From: a virus
Virus record (IMG/VR): IMGVR_UViG_3300043446_002027
Coordinates: 1 to 52,030 of that record
Direction: 5' to 3' (one strand)
DNA: 52,030 nucleotides
Under the pieces are notes generated by a model. The model saw only the letters and a program-made list of their open reading frames with translations, was not told where the DNA came from and did not search any database. Made by a program: the position numbers and the translations under genes. How positions within the stretch are numbered: position 1 is the stretch's first letter; each line of letters opens with the position of its first letter. Of the stretch, positions 45,560-52,030 are shown in pieces.

Positions 45560-45567
45560 TATTTATA
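45560..45567 (-). promoter_or_regulatory. Late promoter (exact TATAAATA) abutting a start codon
   Basis: Minus-strand TATAAATA, an exact match to the T4 late consensus, in the 16-bp gap between gp20 and the small gene. Initiation at the usual distance downstream would fall at or next to the ATG at 45553. Confidence 0.7.
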
Positions 45568-45569
45568 CG

Positions 45570-47321
45570 CTATTGAGGAATTCCGGTAGGGGCTGCAGGA
45601 ACGCCAGCAGGCGCTGCCCCGGCAATTGGACTAGCAGTTGCTCCTGGTGGTGCACCAGGAATTGCACCGGCTTCTTGACCACCTGGTGCACCAACGGCTT
45701 CTAATCCCGGTATAGCTTCGGCTGTTTCTAAATCACCTGATATAGCACCGGGCGTAATACCAACACTGCGTAGCCCAACATCACTAGCAGCAGTATCGTC
45801 GACTTCTCCTTGCTCTTGTAGCCACATTTCCTCGTTTTCTTGCATTTCTTGTTCGCTTAAGCCAAGATAACGCTTCATTAAGAATCGTTTGCTAAAGTAC
45901 GGCACTTGTTCTAACTGTCCAAATACATTTATTCTGGCTGCATCAACTTCGACTTGTCTGTGTTGGGCGAAATTCTGTGGTTCATTTAATTGTAGTTCAA
46001 ACAATTGACTATCGATATTGATACCTCGCCAACGCATAAACAACTTAAATTCATTGTCTAATTTATTAGCAATCATGTTCTGCAAACGAACACAATAACG
46101 ATTAAAACGCCATTCCTGTATTAAGGCTGTACCCACACGCCCATCATTATAGCTTTGTGTGCCATCATCTAAGCCAGTAGGCAAATAACTACTAGGTATA
46201 CGCAGCCCTCTAAACAGTTTATTAGTGAAAAATCTTAGATCAGTGATTTCGCCTAGATTTTGTCCGCCTTGTAGCACATCAACACTGGATCCACGCCCGT
46301 CGGCTGTTTGCGGAAAGAAAAAATCTTCATTAGTACTGATGGGATTATATGTGGCATCCATCATGCTTACACCACCACCAGTTTGTGTAGGAATCCTGCG
46401 CTGATTAATTTCGTTTTTGATTTTTTCCACAAAAGCCATAGCCATATGACTAGGCATGTTCCCTACGTCAATTTTAAACACGCGACGTTCTGGAGCACGC
46501 TGAACACGATAAATGATTATGGCATCTTCGATGAGTTCTTTTTGTTTAAAGACTTTAAAGATGTTTTCTAGTACACTGTTACCAAATGGCCAAAATATAT
46601 CTAGTCCTTCAGTTAAACTTAAGTGTACCACATGCTTGGCGTCGACTGCGATTTCGTTTTGGCTGTGAGTAAATCTGCTGCCGCCTGTGAATGGAGCATT
46701 GGGTTGAATATAGGCTCCATTGGGTCCACCAACCTGTGGATGATTAATGTAAGTATCGCTGGTGCTAACTGCGGTCACAGTCAAGTTTTGTAAATTAGGC
46801 TGTATGTCTTTAAGTACATACTGCTCTGGTTCCTTGCCTTTGGCTTCGTTTACAATGATTTTAGTGACCTTGCTCATTTCAACCCAGTAGAGTTGAAATG
46901 TTTCAGGGTCTCTAACAAAAACTTGATCACCATATTTTAAAGTATTACGTACCAGCTTAAAAATTCTACGATCAAGTTCATTGAGTGTGATCCATTGTTG
47001 GAGCTGCTCTTTGATAATCTCAACTTCGGTATCAGTGGGTTTGTCTTTATAGTTTATATTAAAAGGAATTCCGGTGGTAGTATCAGGTTGGCTACTAAAT
47101 TCTGCCAGAATATCCAGTGCAGCATTTACTTCTGAATCCATGTCCATTTGTTCATATTGATTGTATCTATCAATACGATTAGGGTGCCCGGTATAGACTT
47201 CAGGTAAACTACTTTGATAGTTTCGATAACTGGCATTACTTGTTATAGTTGCAGTCATGCTATTACCTAATGGGCTAACTAAGTTAGCGTTAGGGGCTTT
47301 AAAATATTTGCGCCAGGTCAT
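45570..47321 (-). CDS. gp20: Portal vertex protein, T4 gp20 family (583 aa)
   Basis: Dodecameric portal of the head. gp20 landmarks are DRYNQYEQMDMDSEVNAAL near residue 50, TLKYGDQVFVRDPETF around 130, IIYRVQRAPERRVFKIDVG near 270 and the LGEITDLRFFTNKLFRGLRIP segment near 365. These are the most conserved parts of T4-like portals. The end is a low-complexity Ala/Gly/Pro tail (GAIPGAPPGATASPIAG). It heads the head-assembly cassette, and the 693-aa tape-measure-like gene lies upstream. A late-promoter-like box lies 23 bp before the ATG; the Shine-Dalgarno is weak. Confidence 0.96.
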   Translation of the reverse strand: MTWRKYFKAPNANLVSPLGNSMTATITSNASYRNYQSSLPEVYTGHPNRIDRYNQYEQMDMDSEVNAALDILAEFSSQPDTTTGIPFNINYKDKPTDTEVEIIKEQLQQWITLNELDRRIFKLVRNTLKYGDQVFVRDPETFQLYWVEMSKVTKIIVNEAKGKEPEQYVLKDIQPNLQNLTVTAVSTSDTYINHPQVGGPNGAYIQPNAPFTGGSRFTHSQNEIAVDAKHVVHLSLTEGLDIFWPFGNSVLENIFKVFKQKELIEDAIIIYRVQRAPERRVFKIDVGNMPSHMAMAFVEKIKNEINQRRIPTQTGGGVSMMDATYNPISTNEDFFFPQTADGRGSSVDVLQGGQNLGEITDLRFFTNKLFRGLRIPSSYLPTGLDDGTQSYNDGRVGTALIQEWRFNRYCVRLQNMIANKLDNEFKLFMRWRGINIDSQLFELQLNEPQNFAQHRQVEVDAARINVFGQLEQVPYFSKRFLMKRYLGLSEQEMQENEEMWLQEQGEVDDTAASDVGLRSVGITPGAISGDLETAEAIPGLEAVGAPGGQEAGAIPGAPPGATASPIAGAAPAGVPAAPTGIPQ

Positions 47322-47343
47322 TGGTAGTCTTTCTATATACAGT

Positions 47344-47351
47344 TATTTATG
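47344..47351 (-). promoter_or_regulatory. Late-promoter-like box (CATAAATA)
   Basis: Minus-strand CATAAATA, 7 of 8 to TATAAATA, in the 32-bp gap between the tape-measure-like gene and gp20, 23 bp before the gp20 start. Confidence 0.6.
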
Positions 47352-47353
47352 GT

Positions 47354-49435
47354 TTAGCTTGATGCATACAATATTGACTGTTGCAAATCTCGTTGTTCAC
47401 GCATGTAATTTAGCATATCGTTGTACTGATCCATCTGTAATTTGCCAAGCATGATTTGCTCTTGCAAGAGATTTTTTAAATCTCCTAGATCGTTATTCGA
47501 CTTTGTATAACTGCTCATTTGTGAATTACTTATAATTTCACCAGACGACTGTGGCCTAAATAATTCCGGGCCTCGTTCACCCACTAGGTAGGTTGAAGAA
47601 GGATTCACAGGTCCACCAGCAGCTCTAGCCGGTGGGCTAAAAGTAGCTGTCGTACCTGCACCAATTAGAAATCCTGCACTGGCTCCTAGTTTGCCACCAA
47701 TGGCCATACCTAACAGTGCCCCGGGTGGACCGCCAGCTAAGAATCCTAATATGGCTCCACCAATTACACCCAGCAGCCCGCCAACTAATGCCCCTACTAA
47801 TCCGCCAGCAACTTCTTTCATTAATTGAACTATACCTCCCATGCTATTAACAAACGATTGAGTAGTAGCAATAATGCTTTGTAATGCAGATGAAAACTGC
47901 GGCAAATATGCTAAAATTTCGTTCTCGAACTGCACTCTGAAGTTCTGCACTGCTTGTATAGTAGAGTTAGTGGCATTTGTTAGTGCATCTGCTGTATTTT
48001 TTTGTCCATCTACTGCTTGCTGTGCAGACAGCACAGATTTTTCAGTAATGGCGTCTGTTTCTCTTAATTTGTCGGCACCTTGTCTACTTGCATCACCTAC
48101 TATTCCTGTTACACCTGCTATTCCAGCAATACCAATCGCTCTTAAACCTTCAAGGTTATTTCGCATTTGGTCATTACTTCTTCCTTGTAGAATTTGATAA
48201 TCTTTAACGTTAACGTTACCAGATTCCAACAAACCGACAAAACCTTCTATGCCGTTTTTAATACCTTGATTTGACGCCATTAACACATTTGATGTAACGT
48301 CTGTAACCGTGCCTAGTGTAAATAATTGATTAATTGCTCTTTTTTCGGCTTCGCTTCTTGTAGCTATAGCGGCTTCATAAGCAGCAGTAATTCCAGGAGA
48401 CCTTTTTTCTAATTCTTGCAATTTTAATCTGACCGCGATTTGACTACTGGAGGCCTTGGCCTCTTCCATTTTTCGTTTAGCGTCTTCTCCGGTTATAGCT
48501 GCAATAGTACGTAAATTAGTGGCATAATCTGATACAGCTCTGGCCACTGCATTAGGATCCTGCATGTCTGCGCTGTTGGCTCTACGCATGATTGCTAAAA
48601 CATCTGCTGTTAATGCGGCCTGTTCCTCGAAACTATAGCCTAAATTTAGTAATTGTGTTTGTATACCACTTGTCCTAATCACCTTACCCACGTTACCTAA
48701 GGCTCTAGCAGCTTCACCTACACTTAGTCCAGATTCAGCTAAAGTACGACTATTAGAGCTTATTACAGAGCCGAATTGTTGTATAGTAAGTCCTGCTTGA
48801 TTGGCACTGTTTCTTAGTCCAGTCATACCATCAACAAATAACGCTCCTGCTTTGCTGCTGTTTCTAAATTGTTCTACAGTTTTTTCTAATTCACGAACAA
48901 ATATACCAACAATCGAACTAAATGCGCCGCCTACGATAGGAATTTGATTAGCAAATGTACCAAGAACATTACCTACGGCACCAATTTCGTTGCCGTTGCC
49001 TTGTAAGAAATTCCCTGCGCTAGAGATTATATTACCAAATGCAGTTCCGACCTCAGTGGCAGTTTTTTTAAATGCCGTTAAACTGTTTATAGTACCAGCA
49101 ATAGCGATTTGCTTGTCTGCATAACTTTTATTTTCTTGAAGAATCTTTCGTTCTTCACGTGTGCCATTTTTAATAGTATCGCTGAGTTGTTTTTTATATT
49201 CATCATTGATATTTTTAGAAACGTTCGCAAGTTCCTGATTATGCCTGAGCAAGACCGAGGTAATCTTGCCCATTGGACTGGTTTGTTTTTTAATTTCGTT
49301 AGAATATTGTTGCAGACGCTGGATGAAATCAGACACCGAACCTACATTAAAGGATCTAGTACCAGCAGGGGCGCCAGAGCCGGCCATGGCTCTGGCTATT
49401 TCATTGGCTAAACGTTCATAATCAAAATTATCCAC
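47354..49435 (-). CDS. Tape-measure-like tail protein (693 aa)
   Basis: GTG start at 49435 with GGGA about 7 nt upstream and an exact late promoter 31 bp away. The N-terminal half is helical. Residues ~530-595 are a glycine-zipper hydrophobic region (GGLVGALVGGLLGVIGGAIL), followed by AAGGPVNPSSTYLVGERGPELF and GEIISN around residue 605. This C-terminal motif (GGxV...YLVGExGPELF...G.II.N) is the hallmark of many phage tape-measure proteins. Such proteins set tail length and are ejected to help DNA cross the membrane. The length would specify a short tail by the usual ~1.5 A per residue rule. T4's own tape measure, gp29, has no such motif, so this may be an alternative or additional protein. 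The divergent gp26/gp51 pair lies next door. Confidence 0.8.
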   Translation of the reverse strand: MDNFDYERLANEIARAMAGSGAPAGTRSFNVGSVSDFIQRLQQYSNEIKKQTSPMGKITSVLLRHNQELANVSKNINDEYKKQLSDTIKNGTREERKILQENKSYADKQIAIAGTINSLTAFKKTATEVGTAFGNIISSAGNFLQGNGNEIGAVGNVLGTFANQIPIVGGAFSSIVGIFVRELEKTVEQFRNSSKAGALFVDGMTGLRNSANQAGLTIQQFGSVISSNSRTLAESGLSVGEAARALGNVGKVIRTSGIQTQLLNLGYSFEEQAALTADVLAIMRRANSADMQDPNAVARAVSDYATNLRTIAAITGEDAKRKMEEAKASSSQIAVRLKLQELEKRSPGITAAYEAAIATRSEAEKRAINQLFTLGTVTDVTSNVLMASNQGIKNGIEGFVGLLESGNVNVKDYQILQGRSNDQMRNNLEGLRAIGIAGIAGVTGIVGDASRQGADKLRETDAITEKSVLSAQQAVDGQKNTADALTNATNSTIQAVQNFRVQFENEILAYLPQFSSALQSIIATTQSFVNSMGGIVQLMKEVAGGLVGALVGGLLGVIGGAILGFLAGGPPGALLGMAIGGKLGASAGFLIGAGTTATFSPPARAAGGPVNPSSTYLVGERGPELFRPQSSGEIISNSQMSSYTKSNNDLGDLKNLLQEQIMLGKLQMDQYNDMLNYMREQRDLQQSILYASS

Positions 49436-49444
49436 AAATATCCC

Positions 49445-49452
49445 GATAAATA
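49445..49452 (+). promoter_or_regulatory. Late-promoter-like box for gp26 (GATAAATA)
   Basis: Plus-strand GATAAATA, 7 of 8 to TATAAATA, 32 bp before the gp26 start. It faces the exact minus-strand box at 49466-49473, so the 49-bp gap holds a compact divergent pair. Confidence 0.6.
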
Positions 49453-49465
49453 CTAACTCAAATTA

Positions 49466-49473
49466 TATTTATA
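49466..49473 (-). promoter_or_regulatory. Late promoter (exact TATAAATA) for the tape-measure-like gene
   Basis: Minus-strand TATAAATA, an exact match to the T4 late consensus, 31 bp before the GTG at 49435. It lies between the plus-strand box and the gp26 start, so the two transcripts would overlap at their 5' ends. Confidence 0.75.
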
Positions 49474-49484
49474 GGAAAAAATTC

Positions 49485-50330
49485 ATGTCAGGTCAATCCA
49501 ATCCCTTGAGCGGATATTTTCGACAACCAGCCATATATCTCTCATTGCCCAGCCGAGGACGATGGTGGGATCAAGGATCAATTGATTTGCCCAGCAACGG
49601 AGAAATCCCAGTCTATCCTATGACAGCCAAAGACGAAATAGTGATTAGAACGCCAGACGCTCTACTAAATGGGCAAGGCGTAGTTGATGTTATCCAAAGC
49701 TGTTGTCCAAATATTAAAGATGCATGGAAAATGCCCAGCGTAGATGTTGACACGATACTGATTTCTATACGCATTGCCACGTACGGCAACACCATGAATT
49801 TTAACAGCCAATGTCCGCATTGCAAAGAAATGAACACCTATGAGGTAGACCTTGGCGGTCCGTTATCTAATATTCCCAAGTCTGATTACAGCGATGTGTT
49901 AGAGTATCAGGATCTGAGCATAAAATTAAAACCTCAGCAGTTTTTTAATGTAAACAAAGCCAATATGCTTAATTTCGAAGAACAGCGCATGATAGAGGCC
50001 TTAAACGACACTACATTAAGTCAAGAAGAAAAATCAGCACAAATCACAGTTAGTATGTCCAAAATCATTGAAATGGGCATATCGGGATGTGCCAATAGCA
50101 CAGAGTATATTGATTTACCAAATGGCACCAGAGTCAGTGATGTAAAATTTATCGAAGAATTCTATATAAATGCAGAAAATCGAGTAGTAAAATTAATACA
50201 AGAAAGAATTACTGAACTAGTACAGCAATCAAAAATCCCAGCAATGCACATCCGTTGTGATGACTGTGACAAAGAGTACGACAGCGAACTGGAGTTTGAT
50301 TACGCTAATTTTTTCGCAAAAGGCTTTTAG
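49485..50330 (+). CDS. gp26: Baseplate hub assembly protein, T4 gp26 family (281 aa)
   Basis: Matches the T4_baseplate family: YFRQPAIYLSLPSRGRWWDQ at residues 11-30, then EIPVYPMTAKDEIVIRTPDALL and the conserved VDVIQSCCPNI. Two CxxC pairs, Cys110/Cys113 (NFNSQCPHC) and Cys258/Cys261 (IRCDDCDKEYDSELEF), could bind one zinc. In T4, gp26 acts in baseplate hub assembly; homologues are often described as hub assembly chaperones. AGGAAA lies about 8 nt before the ATG. The stop TAG (50328-50330) lies inside a 7-bp inverted repeat just after a slippery heptamer, so a fraction of ribosomes may continue in the -1 frame to give a 354-aa fusion with the gp51-like tail. Confidence 0.92.
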   Translation: MSGQSNPLSGYFRQPAIYLSLPSRGRWWDQGSIDLPSNGEIPVYPMTAKDEIVIRTPDALLNGQGVVDVIQSCCPNIKDAWKMPSVDVDTILISIRIATYGNTMNFNSQCPHCKEMNTYEVDLGGPLSNIPKSDYSDVLEYQDLSIKLKPQQFFNVNKANMLNFEEQRMIEALNDTTLSQEEKSAQITVSMSKIIEMGISGCANSTEYIDLPNGTRVSDVKFIEEFYINAENRVVKLIQERITELVQQSKIPAMHIRCDDCDKEYDSELEFDYANFFAKGF

Positions 50331-50339
50331 CTCTAAAAG
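50309..50339 (+). promoter_or_regulatory. Candidate programmed -1 frameshift site
   Basis: Slippery heptamer T TTT TTC at 50309-50315, in phase with gp26 codons TTT (50310) and TTC (50313). After an 8-nt spacer comes the perfect inverted repeat CTTTTAG (50324-50330) / CTAAAAG (50333-50339), a possible stimulatory stem that holds the TAG. A GGAG at 50291-50294 lies 14 nt upstream of the slip site. All three parts of a classical -1 signal are present, though the stem is AU-rich and the upstream element is only a candidate. Confidence 0.72.
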
Positions 50340-50548
50340 ATGAAGCTACGATTGTAAATTTATTAGAAGGTTACGATCGAGAGATAAAAGCCATAAGGGA
50401 AGAATTGCTTCGAATGTGCTGGTTCATGCGTGGAAGTATTAGTTACACAGAAGCTATGATGTTAAGTAGTTCTGATAGAGAAATAATCTCAAAAATTATA
50501 AAAGAAAATTTAGAAACAGCCAAAGAAAGCAAAATGCCTTTCTGGTAA
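50315..50548 (+). CDS. gp51: gp51-like tail/baseplate hub assembly frame, probably read by -1 frameshift (77 codons)
   Basis: The -1 frame relative to gp26 is open from 50309 (after a TAA at 50306) to TAA at 50546-50548. From the slip point it encodes RKRLLALKDEATIVNLLEG, then YDREIKAIREELLRMCWFMR, GSISYTEAMMLSSSDREII and ENLETAKESKMPFW. The MCWxMRG...YTEA...ER/DREII...KENLE pattern is that of small gp51-like hub assembly proteins in T4-like phages, and of the T half of gpG/T chaperones. No ATG or GTG occurs before a TTG at 50405 (with AAGGGA near it) and an ATG at 50414. Ordinary initiation would therefore give only 44-47 residues and lose the conserved N-terminal helix. A fusion of 277 gp26 residues plus 77 is the better reading; internal initiation at the TTG is the alternative. 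Confidence 0.75.
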   Translation, partial: RKRLLALKDEATIVNLLEGYDREIKAIREELLRMCWFMRGSISYTEAMMLSSSDREIISKIIKENLETAKESKMPFW

Positions 50549-50955
50549 CAAGATTTGCAAGCAAATCTATTTCTTTCGCTTGCGCTCAGAAATCTTTTTC
50601 CTTACACAGTTAACTGGGCATTCATCCAGATAATTCAGTCATAATTTGCCCGCTAGGAGCAAATTATGATGACGCCTTCATCCGAGTGCATCAGTCACTG
50701 ATTGGAAGAGTTGTTTATTCAACAGGAGGCGGTTGACCTGTACCCCCATACTCTCGCCTTTGCATGTCAACGGAACCCTAATTGCACTATTCAGCAGCAT
50801 AATCAGAGCCTACGGTTGTATCTTTTTCACAGAGCCGTAACCATTTGAGACCTTAAGTTGGTTTCTTGCCTTGCAATGCCCAAGATCCGGCGGTAAACAA
50901 ATACAGCCTCAATGGGAGTCGAGCAGCCCCGACTAAACACTATTGCATGATATGA
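50549..50955. other. Non-coding block with several stem-loops (candidate structured RNA)
   Basis: No protein-coding frame of significant length is convincing here (short frames of <=40 codons only). Local structure is rich: a perfect 10-bp hairpin CATAATTTGC / GCAAATTATG (50640-50649, 50659-50668), GATGA...TCATC, ATCAG...CTGAT, GTTGAC...GTCAAC (50732-50737, 50766-50771), TACGG...CCGTA, AGTCG...CGACT, and a TGCAAT...ATTGCA pair that could close the last part (about 50873-50878 and 50943-50948). Base composition is visibly more GC-rich than in neighbouring late genes. A phage rarely spends 400 bp on a gap between converging genes. It also lies downstream of both, so either strand may be the functional one. 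Confidence 0.35.
50551..50568 (+). terminator. Possible terminator hairpin after gp51-like frame
   Basis: AGATTTGC AA GCAAATCT is an 8-bp perfect palindrome (or 7 bp with a CAAG loop) starting 2 bp after the stop codon. On the plus strand it is followed by ATTTCTTT, a weak U-tract. Termination is likely but not strong. Confidence 0.5.
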
Positions 50956-51465
50956 TCAACGGCACAAGGCCGCTATGGAGTTCTTATTAAGATTAAGGAA
51001 TTGTTCTAGATCGAATATTTGCCAGACTTGGTGTCGTTGAGATCTATATATAAATGAGCTAAGGGTAGGGTCCCAGTTTTGATTTTGTGGTACTGCAACA
51101 TAAGTGCCTTTTCGATTAAACTTCATGAACAAAATGTTAAAATCACCGTCGTCAGCTACATCTAACATCTGTTCAATCCAAGAATCTAATTGTCGGCATG
51201 AGCCTGTGAATAATTGATGAAATGGAAAATCTGCGTAATTTTTTGCTTCAGCGTTCATACGACCGAAACTGGGTCCCGGAACTATGTCGCCTTTGCTGTG
51301 CCTAATTTGAGCCTCTGATAAATTGTCTTTTCTTGCTGTGTTCTTACCACCTATGTAAGCACCAGAGTTGGTAACACGAATGAAACTTTCACCAAACAGA
51401 TCTGATAACCTTTTAGCTACGTCACGTTCGAATTGCGAACCCTTATTTTTGGACTTAGATGGCAT
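50956..51465 (-). CDS. PD-(D/E)XK nuclease-like protein, possible resolvase (169 aa)
   Basis: The motif set of Holliday-junction-resolvase-type nucleases is visible: Glu13 in KGSQFERDVAKRLSDLFG, Asp60 in SKGDIVPG, and Glu73/Lys75 in NAEAKNY. Small archaeal and phage resolvases (Hjc-like) have the same E...GD...E-x-K layout at the N-terminus of a ~130-170-residue protein. The C-terminal part contains W-rich segments (SQRHQVWQIFDLEQFLNLN). T4 uses endonuclease VII (gp49) for this job, which is a different fold. The neighbour gp46 processes DNA ends, so a recombination role fits. No good Shine-Dalgarno is seen at the ATG (51465), and the substrate is unknown. The frame's end overlaps the structured block. 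Confidence 0.65.
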   Translation of the reverse strand: MPSKSKNKGSQFERDVAKRLSDLFGESFIRVTNSGAYIGGKNTARKDNLSEAQIRHSKGDIVPGPSFGRMNAEAKNYADFPFHQLFTGSCRQLDSWIEQMLDVADDGDFNILFMKFNRKGTYVAVPQNQNWDPTLSSFIYRSQRHQVWQIFDLEQFLNLNKNSIAALCR

Positions 51466-51560
51466 TAATTCAATTACTTATGATTCAATTGAGATTTTCA
51501 TGGGTGGCTTGTGCAAGCTATTATCTTGTTTATTGTGTAATATTATAAATGTTCGTCCCA
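51466..51560. other. Short intergenic gap with AT-rich promoter-like text
   Basis: 95 bp between gp46 and the nuclease gene. It contains a minus-strand TTATAATA stretch and a plus-strand TATAAATG, but no gene and no clear spacing to a start codon. I see nothing firm in it. Confidence 0.3.
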
Positions 51561-52030
51561 CTAAACCTCGACTTCGGTACTATACGTTGTAAAACCATTC
51601 TGTTTGGTCACACGCAGTATATTACCTACTCTACTGACTAGCTCGTCTCTATGACTTACCAGCCACACACTCTTTCGGGCATCTCTACTGATCTTCTTAA
51701 GTATGGCCAAACTACTTTCCATACCTGAAGCATCTAAGCCCGAATCTACTAGTTCATCAACAAATAGTAGATTCATTTTGTGATATAAACTTTCATAAAC
51801 ATCACGAAATGCCCAACTTAGGCTTAGGATTAATCGATTACGCTCTCCCCTTGAAAGATTATCGAAATCTAAATCTCTACCTAACTCAGTTATTTCCACG
51901 CTTAGATCATTCTTGAACGCTACTTGATGTGGTAGGCCAATTTTCTCTAAGTAATAACCAAGTCGTGTATTTAAGTAATTCAAGTTCTGATCAATAATTT
52001 TCTTGCGAATAAAACTGTCTTTGTTGGTTA
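51561..52030 (-). CDS. gp46: Recombination endonuclease subunit gp46 (Rad50/SbcC-like), C-terminal part
   Basis: The frame is open to the right edge of the window, so the true start lies beyond position 52030; a TTG at 51983 is not the start. The visible ~156 residues are the C-terminal ABC-ATPase lobe. The signature LSRGERNRLILSLSWAF lies near the middle, Walker B is LLFVDELVDSGLD with the D-loop (SGLD), and the H-loop is in VSHRDEL. T4 gp46 with gp47 (Rad50-Mre11 type) resects DNA ends for recombination-dependent replication. The Walker A half is outside this window. The stop codon is 96 bp from the next gene's start. Confidence 0.9.
   Translation of the reverse strand, partial: TNKDSFIRKKIIDQNLNYLNTRLGYYLEKIGLPHQVAFKNDLSVEITELGRDLDFDNLSRGERNRLILSLSWAFRDVYESLYHKMNLLFVDELVDSGLDASGMESSLAILKKISRDARKSVWLVSHRDELVSRVGNILRVTKQNGFTTYSTEVEV

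Noticed and set aside
50791-50802. tmRNA-like tag end (Ser-Ala-Ala-stop) in the non-coding block
   Set aside because: An in-frame stop 6 codons earlier, no resume-codon context and no tRNA-like T-arm text were found.
50873-50955. Group I intron core
   Set aside because: A P3-like TGCAAT/ATTGCA pair and a GACTA text are present, but no matching P7 3' strand follows and no split gene flanks it.
51544-51551. Plus-strand TATAAATG resembling a late promoter
   Set aside because: No plus-strand gene follows; it would run antisense into gp46.
1-52030. tRNA genes
   Set aside because: I looked for the T-arm GGTTCGAATCC pattern and cloverleaf spacing in the gaps and saw none; a covariance search could still find one.

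Overview
The window is part of the late, virion-structure region of a T4-like (tevenvirus-related) contractile-tailed phage. The evidence is a recognisable T4 head cassette in T4 order (portal gp20, a small basic protein in the gp67 position, an acidic protein in the gp68 position, protease gp21, scaffold gp22, major capsid gp23), a gp26-family baseplate hub protein, the C-terminal ATPase half of recombination protein gp46, and T4-type late promoters matching TATAAATA or NATAAATA in front of many genes. Fibre style (S74 chaperone tips, YadA-like beta-rolls, Gly-Ala-Thr collagen-like stretches, FYDS-x-YYxDPA repeats, Calx-beta domains) resembles aquatic T4-like phages such as cyanophages and other marine or freshwater myoviruses. 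The host cannot be named from this sequence. No tRNA, integrase, transposon or CRISPR array was seen.

Layout, in window coordinates. Positions 1-15225 (minus strand) hold an array of five long tail-fibre or adhesin genes with the same ~30-residue N-terminal anchor but different shafts and tips. Very small genes with good ribosome binding sites lie between them (76, 59, 61, 76 and 26 aa), and a truncated gene lies at the left edge. Positions 15240-27480 hold a subtilisin-like serine protease, two collagen-like fibre proteins (716 and 2203 aa) and two smaller structural proteins. Positions 27482-40950 hold a 2084-aa multidomain protein and a run of virion or baseplate-appendage proteins. Positions 41103-41363 (plus strand) hold a lone lipoprotein gene with its own late promoter and a shared bidirectional terminator. 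Positions 41441-47321 hold the head cassette, and 47354-49435 a tape-measure-like protein. Positions 49485-50548 (plus strand) hold gp26 followed by a gp51-like reading frame that is open only in the -1 frame. After a ~400-bp non-coding block come a PD-(D/E)XK nuclease-like gene and gp46 (cut by the window end).

How the parts fit: gp22, the small core proteins and gp20 nucleate the prohead, gp23 forms the shell and gp21 processes it. The tape-measure-like protein and the gp26/gp51 pair belong to tail and baseplate assembly. The left 40 kb supplies appendages that probably determine host recognition.

The most notable observation is at the gp26/gp51 junction. A canonical slippery heptamer (T TTT TTC) lies 8 nt before a 7-bp perfect inverted repeat that contains the gp26 stop codon. 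The downstream frame, which has the gp51-like tail motif, has no ordinary start codon before a TTG well inside it. This predicts a programmed -1 frameshift making a gp26-gp51 fusion, next to the divergent tape-measure gene, much like the gpG/gpGT tail assembly chaperones of lambda-type phages. Other points of interest are plastocyanin-like Cys/His/Met motifs inside two fibre proteins, a 12-bp perfect inverted repeat enclosing the start codon of the 2084-aa gene, and a structured-looking intergenic block at 50549-50955.
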